A DNA stretch of 64,000 nucleotides from Chrysoporthe austroafricana (taxonomy: Eukaryota > Ascomycota > Sordariomycetes > Diaporthales > Cryphonectriaceae), in contig JYIP02000001.1 in the NCBI GenBank assembly GCA_001051155.2, positions 2,666,001 to 2,730,000 on the forward strand, read 5' to 3'. Position numbers and translations under genes: made by a program. Of the stretch, positions 33,282-42,321 are shown piece by piece. Under the pieces are notes generated by a model, which was not told the DNA's origin, did no database searches, and saw only the letters and a program-made list of their open reading frames with translations. The first letter of the stretch is position 1. The number at the start of each line of letters is the position of its first letter.

Positions 33282-35377
33282 GGTGCTTTTTGCTTTGCCT
33301 TATTGATTATGTATAGCCTTTTGAGTGGAACGATTAGTGTCAGTGTATCAGTTTCTGCGTATTGGTTTCGGTTATGTACTTATAGTAGACGTAAGGATGA
33401 AGTTGAGGCTTAAAAGTGGCATCAAAGGTCTGCGATGGCGCGAATTTTGATACCACTGTGAGGAAGAGGAGAGTTCGGAGGCCCACCACCTAACTCTTGA
33501 AACTCATGTCGAAAGACAAATGCTTCTGCTAAGAGTGTTTATCTGAGAGCCAATGGTTTGGGCAACACTGGGCCAAGCTAGGATTGTGGTGACCGTCGCC
33601 CAAATGTGCATAGGTCTTTGTGGCTCGAGGTGAGTGACCGGCGTCATGTGTTCAGCGGCGAGCGTGTTGGTCTTAAAGGTGAATATCTGGTGGCGGTCCT
33701 TCCCCTCATTTCTTCAGGTCTTGTCACCAATATTGTTGACTTCGTAAAGGTCTCTTTGTTATAGTGTTGAATATGAATGAAGACAGATTGTGTTACACTA
33801 AATTAACGCTCACATTTTAGTATGCGGTGAATTCCTTACATAGCTTACTATGAACAAATGAAATGCCAGTACATACAAGACATTTTAAGCTATTAGGGGT
33901 TCTGCAGTGCACTCGGAAGCTCCATAATGGATTTATTTTGTTGATAATGACTGTTCTATATGAAGTATTATATTTCTGAACCCGCGATTTATCAGACGCT
34001 GAGGCGCCTTTTCTTGAGTCTCAGTGCCTGTCGAAGTTGGACTGCGATAATTGTCTGTGCTTTTCATTCTGGTGTACAGCTATGGACTGACTGCTGATAT
34101 GGCTACCTAGTTGGAATCTGTTCCACGTTATAGAGCCGTTGGGCTTAGAAATGTCGAGACTAAGCACCTTAGCCATTATGGAAATGGCTATTGCTATAAT
34201 AGTATGAGCTCAAAAGCCTCGAATCTCACAGGAAGAGCAACATCTTTGCTCAAAAATCTGTCGCGCAACCTTTTTCTGCTTTGATGTTGAGGCATACAGC
34301 AGAGCATGTAGAATCTGGATCCAACAGGTTCGCATAAAGAATAAAGAGTTCATCAAGAAAAAGTTGAGAAGTCAAACTACGACATCAGTCAAATGGAAGG
34401 GAATCGCCTCATGGGATAATCGAGCCCCTCCCCCCGGGAACCCCGGGGACCACCAAGTCGCGGGCAGCCACAGCCGCGGCATGGCGCCCGGGCCAGCATC
34501 GGCCAGCGGGCCGAGTAGCGCTCTACCGTTATCCGGTCCAAGCCAGCTCTGAAACGGGCAAACCAGTGACGTCGCGATGCAAGGTCAGGGCATCTTGGAA
34601 ACCGAGCGACAGGGGCTCCGGTTTCACGTTACTGAGTGAAGGAGGCCTCTGGATGGACTACTGGGCTTACTTGATCATTCCCACGGGCCAAGTAAGGACA
34701 CAGACGCAAGACGGATGATCTTAGCATCAGACCTACCAGGCTCTGCCGAGACTTTACCGAAATACATCTGTACAGCAAGACACGGGCGATCTTTCGGCGC
34801 CAGAGAGCAGAGCGAGAGGAAATGGTCCGGACGAAGCATGAAACAGGGAACGGACTCTACGCAGTGCATCACTACGACTGTACAGTAGCACCGCGAGAAC
34901 CTCAAGGCCCACTTCGCATGTCCCAAACGCAACCAGGTCCTGGCAGGTCTGACGCAAGAAATGGACCCCTGGACGATGGCTCGCCCTGGACCCAAAAGTT
35001 TTGGGCTGTCCACCCCAGCGGTCCGGAGACGTGGGGAGCTGCTGGACCCCTACGACGACGACCTGTACTTGCTCCGGTTTGCTGCATATCCTCAGCAGAC
35101 CACATATGTTGTAGACAGCACTTGATTGCCTTCTTGCCACATAAATTTGTGCCAAGGACCTGCCAATACGCGGATTGCCAACGTCAGAGGTCCAAGCCAC
35201 GCTGGCTCGCATAACCCCTGACATTGCCGATTGCCACAACTAGCAGCAGACGACTCCGTGTGCTCTCTTGTTCTCTGAGTAATAAGAAGCAGCATCGACC
35301 GATCGTGTGGGTCCCAACGTATTGCAACTCTCTCAAGAACCTTCATGCGATACCTTGAGCACGAATAGCACAAGTCA
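33282..35377. other. AT-richer gene-free region then promoter of the PRXL2-like gene
   Basis: About 33690-34380 is visibly richer in A+T than its surroundings and has no open frame of note. It changes abruptly to G+C-rich sequence at about 34425, where a CCCCCCGGG...CCCCGGGG palindromic patch occurs. About 34600-35377 holds overlapping open frames on both strands without motifs and the likely promoter of the gene at 35378. No transposon ORF is seen. Confidence 0.45.
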
Positions 35378-36718
35378 ATGGCTACACCGAATCCTCCGGC
35401 AGTTGATCCGGCTGCGGAACGCAAGCCGGACGCCGAGTCCACAGTGGCCGCATCACATGCAGAAAAGCAGCCCTCAGCCGCACAACGGCCTGCCCCGGCA
35501 GCGACTTCAGAAGAGAAAGAGGACCGCGGCGGCGTGACGACGGCGGGACAGAGGCGCTCACTAGAGCCACCGCTACCCGTGAAGACGGCTACAGAGAAAG
35601 AAACAGGCTCTCCCAGGGTGAGCCTCCAGACGGATTACGACGCCGCCGTGAACCCGCCCGACTTCCACGGCGAGGTTCTGACCAACGACGACATCCCGTC
35701 GGCCGAAACGATCCGCCGTATCGGCGAGTATATCGTGCTAGACCGCCATGGCAAGACGCATACGTTCAAGAGCCTCTACACGGGGCGCAACGTTGCACGG
35801 AGGGTGCTGGTCATCTTCGTGCGGCACTTCTATTGTGGTGTACGTCCTCACCTATGCCTACGTTCGTCCGCCGCTTGTGGCCCTGCAGAAACGAGATGAC
35901 AAAAGCTGACAGCTGCTGTGGCTTTTCTGCCCTTCCAGAACTGCCAGGAATACCTCCGCACGCTCTCCGCCTCCATAGAGCCCGAGTCGCTCCTCCACCT
36001 GCCCATCAGCACCTTCATCGCCGTGGTCGGCTGCGGCGACCCGGCCCTGATCGATATGTACGCCTCCGAGACCGGGTGCCCGTACCCGATCTACGCCGAC
36101 CCGACCAGGAAGCTATATCAGGAGCTGGGGATGATCAAGACGCTCGCGCTCGGCCACCGGCCCGCGTACATGTCCAAGAGCCTGCTCAAGAGCTCACTCG
36201 ACAGCATCGTGCAGGGAGTGAAGCAGATCAAGAGCGGCCTCGCGATCCGGGGCGGCGACCAGAGGCAGATCGGCGGCGAGTTTCTGTTCGAGCCGGTGGA
36301 ACTACGCAGTCCCGACGCGAGCCCCGTACAGGAGTTCGACCGGAGGCTAGAGGCTGACCAGTCCAGGGATGCGGAAAAGGACCCGGAGAAGGAAGTGAGG
36401 AAGAAAGAAGCCGCGGCGGCCAACAAGCACAGCCGGACCACGAGCGTCACGGATAACGATAACGACGAGATCGAGGACGCCAGGTTGGTCGAGGAGAAGA
36501 AGGTGACGTGGTGTCACCGCATGAGGACGACGAGGGATCATGCCGAGATCCCGGAGTTGATGGAGATACTGGGACTCAACGGGCAGGGGAAGCCGATCAA
36601 AGACCAGAAACGGTGGTCGAAGGCGCTCGAGACGAGGAAGGGAACGGGTCTGAGCATGGCAAGTCAGATGAGCCAGATGGGTCAACGAAAGGCTGCTACT
36701 ACCCAAGCAACACCATAA
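35378..36718 (+). CDS. PRXL2/AhpC-TSA-like thioredoxin-fold protein
   Basis: Two exons, 35378-35839 and 35939-36718, encode 413 residues. The donor GTACGT and acceptor TTCCAG join HFYCG to NCQEYL, producing the CxxC-type motif FYCGNCQEYL at the tip of a thioredoxin-fold strand (VLVIFVRHF). This is followed by the conserved block STFIAVVGCGDPALIDMYAS and CPYPIYADPTRKLYQELGM, typical of the AhpC/TSA_2 (PRXL2/FAM213) superfamily. A peroxide- or disulfide-linked redox role is inferred from the family. The first about 90 residues are Pro/Ala/Glu-rich and disordered-looking. The last about 150 residues are a charged, poorly conserved extension (DAEKDPEKEVRKKEAAAANK). No targeting signal is visible. 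Confidence 0.85.
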
Positions 36719-37773
36719 CGGAGCATATTGGCAAGGGCATAATGGTCTTTTTGCACATGGTTGATATTTCACTGCGCGGTATCTATAGCGAGCCTACAAG
36801 GAAGCGATTATACTCTTCACAGATGGAATGTAATTTTTGATTGGAGGTGGGCACTTGTAGACGCAGTAGAGGCGTCTGTGATTGACGTCCTATACAGTTC
36901 CAGCAAGGCGAGCCGACCGTCTAATCAAGCAGAGGCGGAAAGGTGTGCTCGAAGAAGGCAAGCTCCCATGCAGCCTAGGGGTCGGTTGCGCGCGTCTGAT
37001 GAGCTGCAGGATGTTTTGCGTACTTAGCCCCTTGTCGAGGGTGGACGCCACTTCATAGGAGGAGACTGTAGCGCATTCCACTGCTGCTTTCTCTATTCTA
37101 TGCACTGTCTCCTATTTGACCATGCTAATGGTATCATCGTACAGTATCACCCTGTGGCTTTGTTCTGCAGGCGACTATGACGTTCCCTCCTGGTCTAGAC
37201 ACTTATAGGTTGTCGTTAGGCTCACTTGCACTTGGATTCCTGCACCACCGCATGAACTCGCAGCTTAATACCACCATCTTCTCTCCCTCAGTGGTGTGAT
37301 CATGGCAACACGATGGATATGACCGTGCATTGGGCAGGTGAGGCGGCGCTTTGGGCGTTCTGTCAGAAGCCTGACTACCCATGCAGAGACGGCACAACAT
37401 GCAGTGCAACCCAACCTACCAGAGATGGCCTCGCCAGGGCATGGGGACGTGGCTCGAATATCGCGACCACCAACCTCGGAGTTGACGCCGGTAGGAGGCT
37501 CGTAGCTATAGGTGGCCGTCATACCTGTGCGTGGCGCGCCGATGGCATGAGCCCGTGTGGGTGGACAGCGTCTGGTGTAGGGCGTGCGACAATGGCACGA
37601 CGTTAGATCTACGCACGCTGCGTCCACAGGCTCGTAACGATTATCCGAAGGCCTTCTTATGGGCATCCATAGGGCTCATTATGACGAGTGCATTTAGGAC
37701 CGTCCTGTTCTCGTAGCCTACTCCTCCACGCCACCAGTCCTATGGGCCGACAATTCAGTATCCTTGGACCAAG
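36719..37773. other. Intergenic, nothing recognised
   Basis: Region between two plus-strand genes. Open frames at 37265-37716 on both strands are short and motif-free. The right half is the presumed promoter of the membrane-protein gene. Confidence 0.45.
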
Positions 37774-39087
37774 ATGGCGACGTGCCAGATCACAGGCCAG
37801 CCGAACAGCTACGGACTGGGCATTCGGATCGCGTTCTACATACAGTGGTTCGCTTTGATCATCTGCTGCTGGCTACTCGAGTCCGACGCCTTGAATCTCA
37901 AATTCTTGAACGCGCTCACTATCGCGGCCACGTCCGTCGGACTGGCAATCAACCTGAGCACGCTTCAACCAGCCGAGATATATGTGATCCTCCTCCTGGT
38001 TTGCGGCACGCTGTACTTCCTGGTGCCGGTATACCTCTGGAGACCCCTGACGTGCTGCCGCCCATGGTGGGATACCGAGAGATGGCACAAAATGAGGATG
38101 GGTTGGCTGTTTAGAACAGGGGTGGAATTGATGTTCGGGACGCTGTTGGGGGTGCAAATTTGGTTCTGGTGTACCGGTGTATATGACAGACCGTTAGGAA
38201 CGGACGATAACTGCCGCCAGTACGCCTTCTTGTTGGCAAGGGTTCCGCTTGACAGTCCAGCTGTGACGGCCGTAAATATCATCATCCATCTTGCAATACT
38301 CATCGTTGGTACCTGGAAGTTTGCTGAATGGGTCCGTGTTTTTGACGAGTGTAGATGGTATCGTAGGAGGAAAAGACGAAGGTGGAGGTACCTATCCCTT
38401 TTCACTTAAGCCCCATCATCAGGTCGTCTGGTAGTGTTGAGTAACTCATGCCCTTTCTCTAGCATCACCTATAATCGCATCGTCTTTCTGCAACAGCTCC
38501 GCACCTTCTCAGATCTCATAGTCGCAGCCATTCTCACCATGGCAGTGGAGCTCGTCATCTCCTGGAATGATATCCACGGCGTCAACGATCTTGACTCAGC
38601 CGCACAGCTCATCCCACCCATCATCAGCGGGGCCTATTTGCTCCGCAGCATATATGTCTGGATGTCAGAACCACCGCCGCAGCAGAACCATTTCACCGAG
38701 CTCCCGTACTTTCCGGGAGGGAGCGGCGGAAGTGGCAGTTACACCATCGCCAGCGATAGCGCCGGTGCTCATCAAAGAAATATGGCATATGGAAACTTCC
38801 CGAGCCACGGGGCTGGCCGAAGACGCCATCCTCACCACCAACACAACCACCGTCGTCATCGACGGAGCTCACACGCATCTCCGAACATGGTTTACGAGCC
38901 CGAACCCGCGATGGCTGGTCCCGGTATGGCACCAGCGCCGGCGTCCCCTGCGGCTGCGCCCGCTGCCAGCGAAAACCGGCAGGCGACAGTCGTGGATGCG
39001 CCGGAGGAGGCAAACGCTGCGGAAGGACCTGTCGCAGAACCGGAGCCTGCGGCGCATCCTCCTTCTCAGCCGGAGGCCCCTGAATAG
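37774..39087 (+). CDS. Seven-segment integral membrane protein, fungal, unknown function
   Basis: Two exons, 37774-38387 and 38463-39087, give 412 residues. Donor GTACCT and acceptor CTCTAG rebuild a Ser codon, reading WSITYNRIVFLQQ. Seen: the N-terminal motif GQPNSYGLGIRIAFYIQWF, then hydrophobic segments at about residues 19-37, 45-63, 68-90, 115-136 and 160-184. Two more lie in exon 2 (SDLIVAAILTMAVELVI and LIPPIISGAYLLRSIYVW). A basic loop RRRKRRRW sits between segments five and six. The final about 150 residues are a soluble tail rich in His/Arg, then Pro/Ala/Glu. Topology suggests a small receptor- or transporter-like protein, but no family motif for GPCRs or carriers is evident. Function is not assigned. 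Confidence 0.75.
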
Positions 39088-39344
39088 CACCAAAGTCGAC
39101 TCTGCAACTGAGGTCGGTGGGCAGGGGTAGTGAGTGAGTTTGGCGCAGCCGGATGAGTGGTCAATATCGTCGATTCGTCTGAGTGAGTGGGTTTGAACTA
39201 AAGTGCTGCGCGGCTGCCAGTCTTTAGAAAGTGCTGCGAGTTCCGAGCGCGGGTTTCTGAGGAACAGATTGATATTGCGATTAACCAAACCGAGTCATGT
39301 GTCAGTAAATCATGTCGTGTGGAACGTTGTCGCTTTTCTATCCT

Positions 39345-40595
39345 TCATTCAACGTTTCTTGCAACCTTGGTGATGACGCAAAAATACAGCGGTCCCCACT
39401 GTCCACCAGCCTCGTGATCGGGGACGGCGATCCTGCCGTACTTGGTTTCTTCTGTTAAGTCCTCGATGGCCACGTCCACCTCGGACTCGCCCGACTTCTT
39501 CTTTGCCAGGCTACCCAGCTCGAATTTCACCTTCCAACCAAGCCCGAACTTCTTCCTCTCCTTCTCCACCGCTGCTAGCATCTTCTCGATCACGCCATCG
39601 TTCTCCGTAGTCTCGATGGAGCATGTCGAGTACACAATCTTCCCGCCAACCTTGACGGCCCTGAGTGCCGTCATCAGCAAGTCCGTCTGCAACTTCGCAA
39701 GCGTCTTCGACCCTCCCCTACGCCAATGGGCCATCTCATCCTCAATTCGTCCGCCCGATGCGGCTTTCACATGCGCGTGAATGATATGCCGTTCAGAAGA
39801 GCAAGGCGCATCTAGCAACACGCGATCGTAGGCACTGGGTCCACATGGCAGTTGAGTCACCGCTCGCGCATCGGAACCATCCAGACGCAGGACCCGCACT
39901 GCATTGCTCTCGAATAACAGCGCTGGCAGGTATGATCGTAGATTGGAAGCAAGACGCTTGTTTCTCGCGTGGTCCAGCTCGTTGGAGTGCAGACAGCCGA
40001 GTGCTGCAGGTGCCTCTGACAGCGAGTCTGCGTGGAGGTGAGGGAAGATTAGCTGTGCTAGAGCGACGGATTTTCCGCCGGGTGCTGCACAGAGATCGAG
40101 GACTCTGTTATTTGGTCGGACATCGAGCATGTGTGCACACAACGCCGACGCGGCGTCCATATTCCAGTGAGACAAGAGGCTCTTCTCCGGACTAGATGGC
40201 GACGGGACAGGCTGTGGTGCAGGGAAGAGCAAGGTCTCTTCTTCCTTGACGGACTCCTCATCTACACCTGCTTCCGACTGCGATGTTGCCGCATGTCGAA
40301 CACGTTCGTATAGTGATATACTTGGTCTTGTGGCGGCATTCTCCCCTGCCTCTGTGGATAATTTCGGCAGTTGAACTTGGCGCAGCTCACTCCCTGGCAA
40401 GGCTGAGAGGGCTTTGTCGAACTCGGCCCGTGGAACGTACAGGTTTACCAAGGCGCTATACCTAGTCGGCTTTGCAAGCGCGGGATAGAGTGATTCGTGC
40501 CATCTTTGGTTTCCCCAGTTTGCGTCGGAAGCGTAGTGAGAATGAAAAGCCGCGACCGTTGCGTCGAGGTGCTTGCGATCAGCTTTAGTAGGCAT
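39345..40595 (-). CDS. NSUN-family RNA cytosine-5 methyltransferase
   Basis: Single-exon ORF of 416 residues. It is a SAM-dependent m5C methyltransferase of the NOL1/NOP2/Sun family, most like the mitochondrial NSUN3/NSUN4 branch in size and organisation; the branch is inferred. Seen: the SAM-binding motif VLDLCAAPGGKSVALAQL, a second Rossmann strand region (LHSNELDHARNKRLASNL), the motif IV cysteine in RVLLDAPCSSE, and the motif VI catalytic cysteine in KIVYSTCSIETTEND. The N-terminus (HYASDANWGNQRWHESLYPA) resembles NSUN4-type leaders, but no clear mitochondrial presequence is visible. Substrate is probably rRNA or tRNA. All catalytic residues appear intact. Confidence 0.93.
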   Translation of the reverse strand: MPTKADRKHLDATVAAFHSHYASDANWGNQRWHESLYPALAKPTRYSALVNLYVPRAEFDKALSALPGSELRQVQLPKLSTEAGENAATRPSISLYERVRHAATSQSEAGVDEESVKEEETLLFPAPQPVPSPSSPEKSLLSHWNMDAASALCAHMLDVRPNNRVLDLCAAPGGKSVALAQLIFPHLHADSLSEAPAALGCLHSNELDHARNKRLASNLRSYLPALLFESNAVRVLRLDGSDARAVTQLPCGPSAYDRVLLDAPCSSERHIIHAHVKAASGGRIEDEMAHWRRGGSKTLAKLQTDLLMTALRAVKVGGKIVYSTCSIETTENDGVIEKMLAAVEKERKKFGLGWKVKFELGSLAKKKSGESEVDVAIEDLTEETKYGRIAVPDHEAGGQWGPLYFCVITKVARNVE

Positions 40596-41093
40596 GTTGG
40601 CGGGTCTTGAGATGGGGGACCAGGCGGCTCTTCCTTTTTCAAACCTGATTTACCACACCTTGTTTCTCAAAAGTGCAACCGTACTCGAGCCCAAAAATTC
40701 GGGGACTCAAAGGCCCAGAGCGTGACAAACGTTGGTGAAGCGTCGACTTTTGTTTTCCTCCTAGGTCGTACATCCAACCAACAGCGTGAAATTGCGAGTC
40801 ATGTATATGGAACACATTAGGAAGTCATGTATAGTCTCACACTTCGAAAGACTTGGTCGCCTGAACCCCAAATGGTGTATTTTGGCGAAGAAGGAATACG
40901 AGCAGGTCAGTCGACAAAGCCCAAGATCATAGGAAATTCTGCACTATCAACGCTTAACGATCCCTAACCCTTAGAGAGGCTAAGGAGGCCCCCCCCTCCC
41001 GATGCCCAAACAAGAAAAAGAAGCAAAGAGAGAAAGATCGCTCAGCCAAGCTATTTCAACGCTGGTGCCAACCTATTCATCATCCAACCCTTC
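40596..41093. other. Intergenic region upstream of the NSUN gene
   Basis: Promoter side of the methyltransferase gene, ending in a C8-9 run near 40990. No coding feature. Confidence 0.5.
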
Positions 41094-41621
41094 TCACTTT
41101 CTCCTGACTGTCTCCCAGAACCTTCCGATCTTGCTGCCATGCTTCTCCTTGCCCAACAAACTGGAGCTCGCGGAGGTCGCACGGCTCGCCCTGTCCCTCT
41201 CCTCGTGCTCGTCCGCCCTCTCACCCTCCTCCCTCACAACCCCCAGCCTCTCCCCTCCCCTTACCTCCTCGACACCAACCATCCGTCCCCCGACGCCCGC
41301 GCCCCTGGCCCTCAGCCTCCTGACCCTGATCTCGAACCTCTCCCTCCCCTGCTCCCGCGTGATACAACCGCCCCGGTACAAGCCATCCCGCTCCCCGTGT
41401 ACGGCGCCGCGGCCGCTCTCGACGCCTAGGAAGCTGGTGCCCTTCGCCGCTTCCCGCTGGCAGTGCTGCCGTGCAGCCTCGTTGGCCGATGCCGCCGTAT
41501 AATAGAAACCGGCACCGAGAGGAGACGTCAGGGTCCCCGTCTTGTCAGTGGCAGACACGAAGTCGCGTCGGAGGATGATGTAGATCGTGGAAAGGTCGAC
41601 TTGGAAGATGAAGTCAATCAT
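41094..41621 (-). CDS. Uncharacterised ORF of 175 residues
   Basis: Continuous ORF with strong G/C third-position bias, which argues for real coding against the two overlapping plus-strand frames. The N-terminal half reads like a folded domain: IDFIFQVDLSTIYIILRRDF, then GTLTSPLGAGFYYTAASANE and ARQHCQREAAKGTSF. The C-terminal half is Arg/Glu/Gly-rich and low complexity (RRLRARGAGVGGRMVGVEEV). It is preceded by a strong pyrimidine tract (on its own strand a purine tract) at 41675-41715. No family recognised; single exon; stop TGA at 41094-41096. It could be a genuine fungal-specific protein or a fortuitous GC-rich frame. Confidence 0.5.
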   Translation of the reverse strand: MIDFIFQVDLSTIYIILRRDFVSATDKTGTLTSPLGAGFYYTAASANEAARQHCQREAAKGTSFLGVESGRGAVHGERDGLYRGGCITREQGRERFEIRVRRLRARGAGVGGRMVGVEEVRGGERLGVVREEGERADEHEERDRASRATSASSSLLGKEKHGSKIGRFWETVRRK

Positions 41622-42321
41622 TGTGATGGATCTGTCGTCTTTACTTGAACTCGACTTGTGTCCGACTTGCTCTTCTTTTTCCTTTTTTTTTCTCCTTCTT
41701 TTTTTCTTCTTTCTCGCCCGCGGGGGGGGGGGTTCGGTTTTCTCCGGGTGGAGTCCGGCTGGGGGTGTTGATTCCAGCCTGGAAATGTCACTTTGCAGTC
41801 ATGAGGTGATTATTCAGAGAAGGGAGTTTTCAAAAACTTTTTCTACAGAGATATGGAGGAAGTTGGCATGATTTATGGGAGCGATGACCAAATAGTCGGT
41901 GACGGTGTCGGTCTGCTGCAGGTTCCCTGACACGTGCCTGATAAGCTACAACAAAGAAAACGCGTTGAGTGAGACCTGCATCGCCAGAAAGGAAATCCTA
42001 AGAAATACATGGAACCAAGCCAATTTTTGACGCGTCGCGGATGTCGTGTTCCAAGATAATTCGAAGCCGCCCGATGCGCGTGAGTTGTTCAGCCCGGTGC
42101 CCGAGCGCAAGGGTCAACACGCGACAAAGTTTTGCCTACGGAGTAGGCCTCGGGAATATCTCTTCACACATCTTAATCAATATGGGGACATGCCAGCCTC
42201 TAGGTTGCGGACAAATTTCCTGGGTAAATTTGATTGTGTCTGGTCCGAAAGCAACAAGCTTTCAAGGTGCAATCGAATTTTAGTCTCACAAGCACAACAA
42301 CGGAACGACGTAGATCAGGCT
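41622..42321. other. Intergenic with poly-T/poly-G tracts
   Basis: Contains a T/C-rich tract at 41675-41715 and a G9 run near 41722-41732, upstream of the 175-residue ORF. It also covers the 3' flank of the pentapeptide-repeat gene. Nothing else seen. Confidence 0.5.

Noticed and set aside
35833..36357. 174-codon plus-strand ORF overlapping the PRXL2-like gene
   Set aside because: Alternate frame of the same exon, Arg/Pro-rich with no domain.
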